From positions 1-63,502 of IMG/VR virus record IMGVR_UViG_3300037189_010748: a DNA stretch of 63,502 nucleotides, one strand, 5' to 3'. The position numbers were made by a program, and so were the translations under genes. The notes below the pieces were generated by a model. The model was not told the origin of the DNA and ran no database searches. It saw nothing but the letters and a program-made list of their open reading frames with translations. Source of the DNA: a virus. Shown one piece after another: positions 1 to 9,143 of the stretch. Within the stretch, counting starts at the first letter, position 1, and the number at the start of each line of letters is the position of its first letter.

Positions 1-1
1 C

Positions 2-1684
2 AAGACCCCCGGTGCCATGGAGGTCATCGTTGAGCCTGAGGATCCGCTCACCCTGAGCATGATCGAGGTCACCGACGACAAGGTCCAGGCGATCATCGTC
101 AAGCGGGCTGGTATCAACCCCAAGTGCCCCGCCAACGAGATGAGCGTGCTGGAGCATCGCCGTGTGGAGGAGCTGTACGTCCGCCCCACCGTGGAGACCG
201 AAGTCTCTGACGACGACGACCAGCAGGACTTCACGTACCGCAGGGTCATCCTGAACACAGACGTTGACCTGTTCAACAACATGAACGTGGACCTGCATGG
301 CGCAGTGTTCAACAACCCTAAGAGCCAAGCCAACGAGTTCCTGGTGTGGGACGTGGAGAAGCCGGAGTCACTCTTCGACACGTTCCAGCTCACAGAGGAG
401 ATCGTTGAGGCTCTCAAGAAGTTGCAGTCGGACGATCCGCTCAAGCGGGCCAGGGAGATCGCCAAGGAGCTGGGCCAGCATGTGACCCGGCTGTACGGCC
501 GTGAGGACATGAACGTCTTCATGGACCTGGTCATGCACAGCCCCCTGTGGATCAAGATGACGCCCAACGACGTAGTTATGAAGGGGTGGCTCGACTGCTT
601 GATCGTAGGTGACACCCGTACCGGCAAGAGCCAGATGGCCAAGGAGCTGTTCAAGGAGTACGGCGTAGGCGAACTGGTCAGTTGTGAGGCGGCTAGCTTC
701 GCTGGTGTGGTTGGCGGTCTGGAGAAGACCAACGAGGGCAAGTGGTATGTCAAGTGGGGAGCAATCCCCATGCATGACAAGCGCATCGTCGCCATGGACG
801 AGCTCAGCGGCCTCAGCTTGGACGGCATCAGCCTGATGAGTGACCTCCGCAGTAGTGGCCAGGTCACCCTCACCAAGATCGAAAGCCAGCGTGCCCACGC
901 CCGGACCCGGCTGCTATGGCTGGGCAACCCTCGGGAGGGCAACATGGATAACTTCCGGTTCGCCGTGGACACTCTCAAGGGGTTGATCGGCAGGGACGAG
1001 GACATTGCCCGGTTCGACATGGTGATGGGTGCGTTCAAGAACGACGTGTCCGCCAACGTGATCAACCAGGCCCGGTCCAAGCCTGGCCGTCGCAAGTGGA
1101 ATCGGCAGACGTTGCGCTGGTGCCTGCACTGGGCGTGGACCCGCACCGCAGACCAGATCCTCTTCCCGGAGGACACCTTCGAGGCGATCCGTGCCGCCAG
1201 TGTGATGATGGGCACCACCTACGAGAACAGCCCGCCGCTGGTACAGGGCGAGAACGTGCGTGGCAAGATCGGGCGCATTGCTGCCTCGTTCGCTCTGCGC
1301 ACGTTCAGCATTGACGAAGACCCCGAGATGTGCGTGGTGCGCCAGTGCCACGTCCAGGCCGCAGTGGACTTCCTCCAGTGCATCTACGACAACCCCCGGT
1401 TCGGATACAAGCGGCGCAGTGAGAGCCGCCAGGACGATCGCAAGTTCCTCACAGAGCACGAGAGCCCGATCCGCCAGTACGTGGACAACTTCCCAGGCAT
1501 GTTGACGTTCCTGCTTGACACGCAGAGATTCAACGGCTATACCATGTGCCAGGCTCTCGGGTTGCCCAACGATTCGTCCAACGACATCATGGGTCGCTTG
1601 ACCGGCATGAAGATAGTTGAGATGACCGACGTAGGTTTCTTCAGAGTTAGACCCGACTTCCTAAGGAGCATTGATGAATCGTAA
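2..1684 (+). CDS. Primase-helicase, C-terminal MCM-like AAA+ helicase half (partial, 5' end outside window)
   Basis: This frame is open from base 2 with no start codon required; the ATG at 17 is probably internal. The product has an AAA+ ATPase core of the MCM type. Walker A GDTRTGKS is encoded near base 610, Walker B IVAMDEL near 790, a sensor-1-like segment (WLGNP) near 920, and an arginine-finger-like segment ARFDMVM near 1010. MCM-type ATPases unwind DNA at the fork. The first 190 residues look like the end of an OB-type N-terminal domain and a linker. The last residues overlap the next gene by 11 bases. The window ends inside a TOPRIM primase gene whose last residues resemble the start of this same OB region, so I infer one primase-helicase polypeptide split by the window boundary. 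Family is clear; the exact fusion is inference. Confidence 0.85.
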   Translation, partial: KTPGAMEVIVEPEDPLTLSMIEVTDDKVQAIIVKRAGINPKCPANEMSVLEHRRVEELYVRPTVETEVSDDDDQQDFTYRRVILNTDVDLFNNMNVDLHGAVFNNPKSQANEFLVWDVEKPESLFDTFQLTEEIVEALKKLQSDDPLKRAREIAKELGQHVTRLYGREDMNVFMDLVMHSPLWIKMTPNDVVMKGWLDCLIVGDTRTGKSQMAKELFKEYGVGELVSCEAASFAGVVGGLEKTNEGKWYVKWGAIPMHDKRIVAMDELSGLSLDGISLMSDLRSSGQVTLTKIESQRAHARTRLLWLGNPREGNMDNFRFAVDTLKGLIGRDEDIARFDMVMGAFKNDVSANVINQARSKPGRRKWNRQTLRWCLHWAWTRTADQILFPEDTFEAIRAASVMMGTTYENSPPLVQGENVRGKIGRIAASFALRTFSIDEDPEMCVVRQCHVQAAVDFLQCIYDNPRFGYKRRSESRQDDRKFLTEHESPIRQYVDNFPGMLTFLLDTQRFNGYTMCQALGLPNDSSNDIMGRLTGMKIVEMTDVGFFRVRPDFLRSIDES

Positions 1685-2462
1685 GTTCCAACCTCCCGTC
1701 GTCGTGATCGTCGGCTGCGGACCGGCCGGGTTGCTGGCCGCTGAGGCTGCCTACACCCGTGGGTATGAACCAATCATCCTCGGTGGGGCCAGGCCAGCCA
1801 TGAGCAAGATCCATGGCGCTCAGTACCTCCACCGCCAGATCCCCGGCCTGTGCACAGACGATGACAGCTTCACCGTGACCTACGTCAAGCACGGCACTGA
1901 CATCGGCTACGCCGCCAAGGTGTACGGTCCAGGGTTCGACGCCGCCCGCACAAGCTGGAGCAAGTTCCCAGCGGGTCCGACCAAGGCGTGGTCGCTGGAG
2001 CGTGTGTACCAGATGCTCTGGAACATGTACGAGCACCGCATCTACCCGGTGGATTTCTCCATGGCGCTGGCGCCCATGTTCCTCAACCACTTCAACGTCT
2101 CGAAGATCATCAGCACCATGCCTCTCAACCGGCTGCAACCACACCTGGAGTTCTTCACCGAGACGGTACTGGTGGACGACACCCGGTGCAGGCAGGAGGT
2201 CGGCTACAACGAGATCCACTACTTCGGCGATGGAGTGGAGTGCTACCGCAGCAGTTGGATCGGTGCCCACAAGAGCATCGAGTACCCCAGCAACGCCCGG
2301 ACGGCCGGACCGGCTGCCGTAGCCGTGGAGAAGCCGCTGTCCTTTGCGGGAGCACCGGACCCACGGGTAAACATGGTGGGTAGGTATGGCCAATGGCAGA
2401 AAGGAGTGTTGGTAGACGATGCATACGAACGAACACTCTCACTCTTGCGGCCCCTCGGATAG
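1674..2462 (+). CDS. FAD/NAD(P)-binding Rossmann-fold protein
   Basis: The N-terminus has a textbook dinucleotide-binding motif, VVIVGCGPAGLLAAEAA (GxGxxG followed by a helix and the acidic/polar end of strand 2). The protein is about 262 aa, shorter than most two-domain flavoprotein oxidoreductases. I see no second cofactor motif, so the substrate is unknown. ATG at 1674 is preceded by AAGGAG at the right distance and overlaps the helicase gene by 11 bases, so the two are translationally coupled. Position between replication and nucleotide-related genes suggests a role in nucleotide or nucleic-acid metabolism, but that is inference from context only. Confidence 0.7.
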   Translation: MNRKFQPPVVVIVGCGPAGLLAAEAAYTRGYEPIILGGARPAMSKIHGAQYLHRQIPGLCTDDDSFTVTYVKHGTDIGYAAKVYGPGFDAARTSWSKFPAGPTKAWSLERVYQMLWNMYEHRIYPVDFSMALAPMFLNHFNVSKIISTMPLNRLQPHLEFFTETVLVDDTRCRQEVGYNEIHYFGDGVECYRSSWIGAHKSIEYPSNARTAGPAAVAVEKPLSFAGAPDPRVNMVGRYGQWQKGVLVDDAYERTLSLLRPLG

Positions 2463-2715
2463 CAGTGCAGCCATGACCCCGAGCACATGCAAGATCGGAG
2501 ACATGGTCAGGGTCACGTTCATTGCTTCCAACAGGGAGCTGGACAAGGGCAACAACACCCTCTTCGGGAGGGTCAACAAGATGAGCGAGTACGGGGCCAT
2601 CATCGGCCCCTGGGATGAGCTTCGCCGGGTGCGCCTGGCCAAGCCGAGCATTTACTGTCCAGACGCCGAGTGCGTAGTAGAGGAGATCAACGGTGAGTCT
2701 TTGTTCGAAGTGTAG
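2419..2715 (+). CDS. Hypothetical protein, small KOW/SH3-like
   Basis: A 98-aa product that I do not recognise. The middle (IGDMVRVTFI ... LFGRVNKMSEYGAIIG) reads like a small beta-barrel of the kind used for nucleic-acid or ligand binding, but this is an impression, not a family match. ATG 2419 overlaps the previous gene by 44 bases and has AGGAG 12 bases upstream, which is long. ATG 2473 is an alternative start without a Shine-Dalgarno sequence. The 3' end overlaps the next gene. Confidence 0.5.
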   Translation: MHTNEHSHSCGPSDSSAAMTPSTCKIGDMVRVTFIASNRELDKGNNTLFGRVNKMSEYGAIIGPWDELRRVRLAKPSIYCPDAECVVEEINGESLFEV

Positions 2716-3343
2716 TGCGCAGGTCAAGCCGATCGTGGCTATTGACCTGGACGGCACCCTGAGTGAGTACCACGGAGCCATCAGCAAGTTCGCTTGCGAC
2801 TACTGGGATGTGCGCCAGCCCATGGTCGCCTGGAACGGCCGTGGCAACATGGAGGATCATCTCGGGCTGACGCAAGCTCAGTACCGGGAAGCCAAGCTGG
2901 CATATCGCCAGGGCGGATACAAGCGCACGGCCAACTGGCAGCCGGGAGCTCACGAGTTCATGAGCATGCTGGCGTTCGTCGAGGACATCGAGATCTGGAT
3001 CACGACCACCCGCCCCTGGAACCGGCTGGACAGCGTGGACCCGGACACCCGGTTCTGGCTGGACCGCCATCACGTGCGGTACGACCACCTGCTCTACGAC
3101 GATCACAAGTACCACAAGCTGGCCGAGCTGGTGGACCCCTCCAGGGTGATCCTGGTGGTGGAGGACCTCCCCGAGATGATCCGTGAGGCGCTGGAGGTCT
3201 TCAAGCCGGAGGCGGTCGTCCGCATGCACCGGCTGTACAACTGGCAGGTCGGCAACGAGTGCGGCCTGCAACTGTTCAGCAGCCTGAGCAGGGTGTTGCT
3301 GGACAACCTCCGCCTGTGGAAGGAGGGCAAGTGGACCGCATAG
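2693..3343 (+). CDS. HAD-superfamily phosphatase/5'-nucleotidase-like protein
   Basis: HAD motif I is DLDGT at residues 18-22, motif II is probably the ITTTR segment near residue 104, and motif III/IV is VVEDLPE near residue 153. Together these give the aspartate-nucleophile phosphohydrolase fold. Two cysteines near the N-terminus (CSKC) precede motif I. The likely start is GTG at 2693, with GAGGAG upstream. HAD enzymes in phages often act on nucleotides or polynucleotide ends; the neighbouring Nmad1-like and ThyX genes favour nucleotide metabolism. Substrate is not determined. Confidence 0.75.
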   Translation: MSLCSKCSAQVKPIVAIDLDGTLSEYHGAISKFACDYWDVRQPMVAWNGRGNMEDHLGLTQAQYREAKLAYRQGGYKRTANWQPGAHEFMSMLAFVEDIEIWITTTRPWNRLDSVDPDTRFWLDRHHVRYDHLLYDDHKYHKLAELVDPSRVILVVEDLPEMIREALEVFKPEAVVRMHRLYNWQVGNECGLQLFSSLSRVLLDNLRLWKEGKWTA

Positions 3344-3762
3344 AGGACCGCTGGGCGCAGCAGAACCAGGAAATGCGCAACGACATTCTCAAGCGCATCG
3401 TGCCTGACGTGGTGGAGCTGTGGGCCAAGAAGAACCAGGACTACGCAGGGCAGCAGATGTTCCTCGGTCTCAAGGCTCAGTTCTGCGACATCAACCGCAA
3501 GTTCTGGAAACTCAAGGCCGCACTGTGGGACGGCAAGCCCATGGAGTTCGAGGACCCGATCGAGGTCTGCAAGGACATGATCGGTCACCTGCTCATGACC
3601 ATCTACTTCCTGGAGCAGGACCGCCCCACCGTGGAGACTCCGTCATTCGCCCCGATGGTCGAGCGGTGCCCCGCCATGCTCCAGGGTGGTCACGACTACA
3701 TGGCCCTAAAGGACGGCCGCACCATGTGCAAGCAGTGCCACAAGGTTCTGCATAATGGCTGA
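3331..3762 (+). CDS. Nmad1/MazG-like nucleotide-metabolism protein
   Basis: The 143-aa product is helical. It has the signature LWAKKNQDYAG followed by a K-rich helix and EDPIEVCKDMIGHLL, resembling the nucleotide modification associated domain 1 (DUF1599) group related to MazG/dUTPase-type all-alpha pyrophosphatases. The C-terminus adds a short Cys/His segment (CKQCH). I chose GTG 3331 because GGAGGG lies just upstream; it overlaps the HAD gene by 13 bases. It overlaps DnaE by 8 bases. Family assignment is by motif recognition and should be checked by profile search. Confidence 0.55.
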   Translation: MDRIEDRWAQQNQEMRNDILKRIVPDVVELWAKKNQDYAGQQMFLGLKAQFCDINRKFWKLKAALWDGKPMEFEDPIEVCKDMIGHLLMTIYFLEQDRPTVETPSFAPMVERCPAMLQGGHDYMALKDGRTMCKQCHKVLHNG

Positions 3763-6700
3763 GTCCCTAGGAGCCAGTCAGGTCAAGCTGAACCTGAAGA
3801 GTCGTACCGGCGTCAAGCTTGGCCACGACTGCGAAAGCGACGGGCGCAAGGGCAAGAAGATCACCAACGAGGAGCCTGGCAAGCTCGATCGCAAGGGCGT
3901 GGATCACTACGTCAGCTTGCACCATCACAGCACGTACAGCTTCCTCGATGGATTCGCCCTCCCGGATGCACATGTGCGCCGTGCCGAGGAGCTGGGCATG
4001 CAAGCTCTTGCCCTCACCGAGCACGGCAACATCAGCAGCCACGTCAAGCTGGAACAGGCTGCGGTCAAGACCGGGGTCAAGCCGATCTTCGGTTGCGAGG
4101 TGTACATGGGTGAGGTGGGCGAGCAGCGCACCCAGCGCAAGAACCACCTCACGGTCCTGGCAACTGACCTGAACGGTTATCAGAACTTGATGCGCCTGGT
4201 CAGCCGGGGGTGGGAGCAGTTCTACTACGAGCCGACCGTCAGCTTCGAGGACCTAGAGGAGTTCAACCAAGGGCTCATCGTCCTGAGCGGGTGCACCGGC
4301 AGCCTGATGAGCACAAGCATGGTCGGTGGCAAGAACGTAGCCCCGGAGGACGCCAGCCTCAGACGGGCCAAGGCCGTGGCCAAGAAGTTCAAGCGTGTGT
4401 TCGGCGACAGGTACTACCTGGAGACCCAAGCCTTCCCCGAGCTGGAGAACGTGTGTCAGATCAATCAGGGGTTGGCGGTCCTCAGCAAGGAGCTCGAGAT
4501 TCCGTTGGTTGCCACGGGTGACGTCCACTACATCCGGCCGTCCGAGCAGGAGATGCAGCAGATCCTCCACAACGTTCGTGGTGGTAACAGGAAGACCCTG
4601 GAGGAGCAGGCCCGTGACTGGGGCTACGACATCAAGCTGTGCCCGCCCACCAGTGACCGCTACATCTACAGGCGGCTCCGGGCTACCGGGCTGAGCAAGC
4701 CTCAGGCGTGGGCTGCCGTGCACGCCACGGAGGAGATCGCCAACCGCTGCAACGTGACCCTGCCCAAGATGCCCATGGTGGAGTTCCCAGTGCCATACGG
4801 CTACGAGGACAGCCTCGACGTGTGGCGGCGCTGGATTGAGGACGGGTGGCGCTTCCGCAATGTGGCTGACCGTGACGACGTGGCCGAGTACAAGGCCCGC
4901 CTCCGGCACGAGATGAAGGTCATCGAGGACAAGAACTTCATCGACTACTTCCTCATCGTGAGCGACGTCGTCAAGTTCGCCAAAGACAACGGCATCCCGG
5001 TTGGACCCGCCCGTGGTAGTGCGGCCGCAAGCCTGGTGTGCTACCTGTTGCGCATCACCGAGGTTGACCCGCTGGCTTTCCCGAACCTGCTGTTCGAGCG
5101 GTTCATTGACCCGACCCGCAAGGACCTGCCCGACGTCGATCTGGACTTCGACGATACACGTCGCCATGAGATCCGTAGCTACCTCGTCAGCAAGTACGGC
5201 GAGGAATGTGTGGGCAACATCGGAACGTTCACCACGTACAAGTCCAAGCTGAGCCTTGATGACGTGGCCCGTGTGTACCGCATCCCCAAGGCTGACGTGG
5301 AGTCGGTCAAGGAACTCCTCATCGAGCGCAGCAGTGGTGACCTCCGTGCCAACGCCACCATCGCCGACACCGTGGATCAGTTCGAGGTTGCGGCGGATGT
5401 GTTCAGGCGATACCCTCAGTTGGCAGCGGCCGTCAAGCTGGAAGGCCAGGTCAAGGGCATGGGCGTGCATGCGGCGGGGCTGGTGGTGGCCAGCGGCCCG
5501 CTGACGGACGCCGCAGCCATGTACAGCCGCCACGTAGCCGGGCGTGACGTGCGGGTACTCAGCGTGGACAAGTACGACGCAGAGCACCTCAACATCCTGA
5601 AGATCGACGTGCTCGGCCTTACCACCCTGGGCATGATCAGCAACTGCCTGGGGCTGATCGGCAAGCCGTTGAGCTGGCTGTACGAGATCCCCCTGGACGA
5701 CCCCGAGACCATCAGGGGCTTCCAGGCCAATGACGTGGTGGGCATCTTCCAGTTTGATGGCCGTGCCATGCGTGGCGTGACGGCAGAGCTCAAGCCGGAC
5801 AACTTCCTGGAGGTGTGCGACATCACCGCCCTGGCACGGCCGGGTCCGCTGCACAACGGTGCCGCCGCTGAGTACATCGACGTCAAGCGTGGGCGCAAGA
5901 CGCCCCGGCAGTACCACCCCCTGGTGGAAGACATCGTGAGCTACACACACGGGCAGATCGTCTACCAGGAGCAGATCCTTCGTATCACTGGCGAGGTCGG
6001 CGGGTTTGACCACGTCCACCGTGCCACCATCCGCAAGATCATCAGCAAGAAGCTGGGCGAGCAGGAGTTCAACAGGTGGTGGGAGCAGTTCCGTGACGGT
6101 GCCAAGGAGCGTGGCGTCCCCGAGGCCGAGGCCAAGGCCATCTGGAATGCGTGCATCACCGCTGGGTCTTATGCGTTCAACGTGGCTCACGCTACGAGCT
6201 ACGGAATGCTGGCGTGGTGGACCATGTACCTCAAGCGCCACCACCCGCTGGAGTTCTATGCGGCGAGCCTCCGGGCATACGGCAACGACAAGCAGCTCGA
6301 ACTCCTGCGTGACGCTGAGCGCCATGGCATCAAGGCGTTGCCTCCACACCCCGCCCGCAGTGACGCTCAGTGGAAGCCTGGCAAGAAGAAGCTGATCGCA
6401 GGGCTGAGTCAGATCAAGGGCATCGGTGACGCCACCAGTGCCAAGATCATCGAGTACCGGGAGGCCCTGGACCGGCCGATGACGTGGGAGGACCTCACCA
6501 AGATCAAGGGCATCGGCCCCAAGACCTACGACTCCATCGTTCAGTTCTGCAACATGGAGGACCCCTTCGAGATCCACAAGCTCGAGAAGAAGGTCACGGA
6601 GGTCAAGGCTGCCATCCGGAAGATGGGTCCGTTCACTGACATCCCGTGGCCAAGCCACCGCAGCATCGACGTGCCGTACAGCCGTGAGACCCGGAACACG

Positions 6701-7018
6701 TTGGTGGTGTGGGCTGGCGTGCTCATCAAGCGCAACCTCAAGGAGCTGTTCGAGCTGCACTTCAGCCGCACGGGTGAGGAGCTGGACCGTGACACCGTCA
6801 AGGATCCGGACCTCAACGAGTGGGTGAACATGTGGGGCGACGACGGCACGGAGACCCTCAACATGACGGTAAGCAGGTGGAAGTACCCAAGCCTGCGTGA
6901 GAAGATCTGGAGCGTGGACCTCGACAAGGACATCGTCGTGATCCAGGGCTTCAAGCTCGGGAGCCAAGCAAGGAGGGCGATCTATGTCAACGACCTCTGG
7001 GTCTTTGCAAGCGAGTGA
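3755..7018 (+). CDS. dnaE: DNA polymerase III alpha subunit (DnaE-type)
   Basis: A 1087-aa C-family replicative polymerase. After an atypical basic extension of about 50 residues, the PHP domain begins at LHHHSTYSFLDG and includes TEHGN and GDVHY. The palm contains GPARGSAAASL and the catalytic DLPDVDLDFDD around residue 457, with KIDVLGL further on. Tandem helix-hairpin-helix motifs (IKGIGDATSAKI and IKGIGPKTYDSI) lie near residues 888-930. It is somewhat shorter than bacterial DnaE, and I do not recognise a tau-binding C-terminus. With the phage primase-helicase it would form most of an autonomous replisome; no phage clamp or clamp loader is visible, so the host clamp is probably used. Confidence 0.95.
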   Translation: MAESLGASQVKLNLKSRTGVKLGHDCESDGRKGKKITNEEPGKLDRKGVDHYVSLHHHSTYSFLDGFALPDAHVRRAEELGMQALALTEHGNISSHVKLEQAAVKTGVKPIFGCEVYMGEVGEQRTQRKNHLTVLATDLNGYQNLMRLVSRGWEQFYYEPTVSFEDLEEFNQGLIVLSGCTGSLMSTSMVGGKNVAPEDASLRRAKAVAKKFKRVFGDRYYLETQAFPELENVCQINQGLAVLSKELEIPLVATGDVHYIRPSEQEMQQILHNVRGGNRKTLEEQARDWGYDIKLCPPTSDRYIYRRLRATGLSKPQAWAAVHATEEIANRCNVTLPKMPMVEFPVPYGYEDSLDVWRRWIEDGWRFRNVADRDDVAEYKARLRHEMKVIEDKNFIDYFLIVSDVVKFAKDNGIPVGPARGSAAASLVCYLLRITEVDPLAFPNLLFERFIDPTRKDLPDVDLDFDDTRRHEIRSYLVSKYGEECVGNIGTFTTYKSKLSLDDVARVYRIPKADVESVKELLIERSSGDLRANATIADTVDQFEVAADVFRRYPQLAAAVKLEGQVKGMGVHAAGLVVASGPLTDAAAMYSRHVAGRDVRVLSVDKYDAEHLNILKIDVLGLTTLGMISNCLGLIGKPLSWLYEIPLDDPETIRGFQANDVVGIFQFDGRAMRGVTAELKPDNFLEVCDITALARPGPLHNGAAAEYIDVKRGRKTPRQYHPLVEDIVSYTHGQIVYQEQILRITGEVGGFDHVHRATIRKIISKKLGEQEFNRWWEQFRDGAKERGVPEAEAKAIWNACITAGSYAFNVAHATSYGMLAWWTMYLKRHHPLEFYAASLRAYGNDKQLELLRDAERHGIKALPPHPARSDAQWKPGKKKLIAGLSQIKGIGDATSAKIIEYREALDRPMTWEDLTKIKGIGPKTYDSIVQFCNMEDPFEIHKLEKKVTEVKAAIRKMGPFTDIPWPSHRSIDVPYSRETRNTLVVWAGVLIKRNLKELFELHFSRTGEELDRDTVKDPDLNEWVNMWGDDGTETLNMTVSRWKYPSLREKIWSVDLDKDIVVIQGFKLGSQARRAIYVNDLWVFASE

Positions 7019-7229
7019 ATGTGTGGCGTGCGCCAAGGGTGACCACGCTCACTGCGAGAAAGTGGAACAACCGTTCTGCGACTGCTGGCGGCACTACCAC
7101 TGGCAGGAACCCCAAGCCCTAAGTAAGCTGACCAAAGACGAAAGGACCAAGCCCCATGGCATTCATCACGAGAGAAGAGGTCGGACTGGTTCCGGCAAAG
7201 CCGGTCAACGCCCCGTTCGAAGGAGTTGA
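6984..7229 (+). CDS. Small Cys-rich hypothetical protein
   Basis: An 81-aa product with a compact Cys/His cluster in its first 40 residues (CVACAKGDHAHC, then CDC), compatible with zinc binding. ATG 6984 is preceded by GGAGG inside the end of the DnaE gene. The final 24 codons overlap the start of the endolysin gene in another frame, so either the tail is dispensable or the overlap is real dual coding. I cannot assign a function. Confidence 0.55.
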   Translation: MSTTSGSLQASECVACAKGDHAHCEKVEQPFCDCWRHYHWQEPQALSKLTKDERTKPHGIHHERRGRTGSGKAGQRPVRRS

Positions 7230-7983
7230 CCGCATCACGGCGCACTACGGCGGGGTGGACCCGCTGCTCCGTACCGAGGAAGATCTGTTCCGCCTGCTGC
7301 GGCAGGTCCAGTACCAGGACATGGTGATCAAGGGCTACAACGACATCATGTACAGCATGGCCACCAACCCGTTCCGGCCGGTGCCCATCATGCTGCGTGG
7401 CCTGGACCGGCGTGGAGCTGCCAACGGCACCGCCCTCGCCAACAAGATCAGCCCCAGCGTGTTGAGCGCCTTCGGCCCGAGCCTCAGCGGCGTGGCGCAC
7501 ATCCCCAACTGGCAACAGAACATCATCGAGAGCGCACGCATCGCCGACGACATCATCGAGTGGACCTTCGGGCGCATGCTGCCGTGGGTCGGCCACAAGA
7601 GCTGGAAGCCAACCGGCTGCCCCGGCGACTGGATGATGGGTCTCATCGGGACCAACTTCGACGAGCGTGAGCTGCCGCCGCCGACGCCCTACTGGGCCGC
7701 TGACCCCAATCACGAAGCGTGGCCGGTTGTCGGGTTCGGCTACCTGGAGCGTGACCGCCAGGGCTATGGCGACTACGTCAGCTTCTTCCAGGACTTCCTG
7801 AACAAGACCAGCCCCGAAGGCTGCCCGGTGGACGGCATCTGGGGGCCGCTCAGCAGTGACCGGCTCTTCAAGTTCCAGGGCTACTTCCAGGCTCAGGGGT
7901 TCCCGTGCCGCTACAACGGCGTCACCGACCGGGAGACCTGCGCCACCATCAAGTGGATCGGCACCGTGGAGGGCATCCTGTGA
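7156..7983 (+). CDS. Endolysin: N-acetylmuramoyl-L-alanine amidase with peptidoglycan-binding domain
   Basis: The 275-aa product has the layout of an Amidase_2 (PGRP-like) zinc amidase. Likely zinc ligands are H30 (ITAHYGG), H147 (GHKSW) and C155 (TGCPGD), and a conserved GYNDIMYS segment lies near residues 60-67. Residues about 221-265 (VDGIWGPLSSDRLFKFQ ...) form a peptidoglycan-binding domain of the PG_binding_1 type. The enzyme would cut the amide bond between muramic acid and the stem peptide. It lies in the rightward nucleotide-metabolism block rather than next to the holin, which is encoded on the other strand about 2.3 kb away beyond a shared terminator. Confidence 0.85.
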   Translation: MAFITREEVGLVPAKPVNAPFEGVDRITAHYGGVDPLLRTEEDLFRLLRQVQYQDMVIKGYNDIMYSMATNPFRPVPIMLRGLDRRGAANGTALANKISPSVLSAFGPSLSGVAHIPNWQQNIIESARIADDIIEWTFGRMLPWVGHKSWKPTGCPGDWMMGLIGTNFDERELPPPTPYWAADPNHEAWPVVGFGYLERDRQGYGDYVSFFQDFLNKTSPEGCPVDGIWGPLSSDRLFKFQGYFQAQGFPCRYNGVTDRETCATIKWIGTVEGIL

Positions 7984-8156
7984 AGTGGGTCGTCGTCAGC
8001 CACGGACTCGAAGCCGTCGTCCTGTGGGACGGCAAGAGCTACAACCCCGACCACCCTGGCGAGAAGGCCGGGACCATGACACTGTGGTTGGGTATTGACC
8101 ACGGATTCAAGACCGGAGACAAGGTCTCCCTCAGCATCAAGAAGGAATCAGAATGA
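7980..8156 (+). CDS. Small hypothetical protein
   Basis: A 58-aa product starting at GTG 7980, in a GTGA overlap with the endolysin stop. It ends in an ATGA overlap with ThyX, so it is locked between two translationally coupled genes. Predicted beta-rich; no family recognised. Confidence 0.65.
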   Translation: MKWVVVSHGLEAVVLWDGKSYNPDHPGEKAGTMTLWLGIDHGFKTGDKVSLSIKKESE

Positions 8157-9142
8157 GCAACATCCGCAAGTGGGCCGACGAGGCCATGTTCGTCGCAGCG
8201 CCGATGAACGCCAACCGAACCAAGGACGGGCACGTCGTCCCCAAGGTCACCCTCCTGTGGATGACCCCCGATCCGCTGGGAGCCAACGCTGCCATGGGGC
8301 GCATGTACAAGGGCATCCCCACGTACCACCTGGCCGACATCAGCAACGAGGAGCGTGAGCAGTTCTTCAAGGACAGCATGGCCACTCACCTCCGGGCACC
8401 GCTGGAGAGCATCAAGTTCCACTTCTTCATCGAGGGCGTGACACGCAGCTTCACGCATCAGATGGTGCGCCAGCGCACGGCGGTGTACGCCCAGGAGTCG
8501 CTCAGGTTCGCTGTCAAGGAGAACATGGCCAACGAGGTTAGCATTCCGCCGAGCCTGGCCGGTCTCCCGGCGGACAGCCCCACACGGGTGATCTGGGACG
8601 AGGCCATCGACGCCATGGACACGGCCTACAACCGGCTCGTGGCGGCGGGTGTTCCGGCCGAGGATGCACGGGGCATCACGCCGCATGCGGTCACCACCCG
8701 GTTGCACTACGTCACGGATCTGCGCAACCTGGCCGAGCACGCTGGCAACCGGCTCTGCACGCAGGCTCAGTTCGAGTGGCGGGTAGTGTTCATGGAGATC
8801 GTCCGTGCCATCCGCATGTACACCCCCGATATGGGCTGGGCAGACAGCGCATCCCGGGACCGTTGGGAACACGCCTACCGCTGGCAGTTCAACATGCTGG
8901 CAAGCAGTGAGCTGTTCCGCCCGGTGTGCTACCAGCTCGGTCGGTGCCCGTTCAATGCGAGCTTCGACCGGGGCTGCAAGATCAAGCTCCGTGTCGAGGA
9001 GTTCGAGAGCCAGGGCATCCGGAGCGAGCACTGGGGTGACCAGACCTACCTCGACCAGTGCGGCGGCAAGGCCATCGACCCGGCCGAGTGGCTGTTCGAC
9101 CACACGGCTGCTCGGATGGCTCCGGGTACCGGGGGTCACTGA
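8153..9142 (+). CDS. thyX: ThyX-family flavin-dependent thymidylate synthase (divergent motif)
   Basis: ThyX enzymes convert dUMP to dTMP using FAD, NADPH and methylene-tetrahydrofolate. The signature here is RQRTAVYAQESLRF at residues 106-119, in place of the usual RHRxxSxNxxSxR. The second position is Gln instead of His and the first Ser is Val, while the two outer arginines and the second Ser are kept. The protein is 329 aa, longer than the roughly 220-260 aa of most bacterial ThyX. ATGA overlap with the preceding gene. Family membership is secure; whether the product is dTMP or a variant base is open. Confidence 0.88.
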   Translation: MSNIRKWADEAMFVAAPMNANRTKDGHVVPKVTLLWMTPDPLGANAAMGRMYKGIPTYHLADISNEEREQFFKDSMATHLRAPLESIKFHFFIEGVTRSFTHQMVRQRTAVYAQESLRFAVKENMANEVSIPPSLAGLPADSPTRVIWDEAIDAMDTAYNRLVAAGVPAEDARGITPHAVTTRLHYVTDLRNLAEHAGNRLCTQAQFEWRVVFMEIVRAIRMYTPDMGWADSASRDRWEHAYRWQFNMLASSELFRPVCYQLGRCPFNASFDRGCKIKLRVEEFESQGIRSEHWGDQTYLDQCGGKAIDPAEWLFDHTAARMAPGTGGH

Positions 9143-9143
9143 C

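Noticed and set aside
3755-7018. Intein or intron in dnaE
   Set aside because: All polymerase motifs are in order in one frame without an insertion; the shorter length comes from the C-terminus.
4253-7036. 927-codon open frame antisense to dnaE
   Set aside because: A GC-rich shadow frame: low-complexity Leu/Val/His/Asp composition and perfectly antisense to a clear polymerase.
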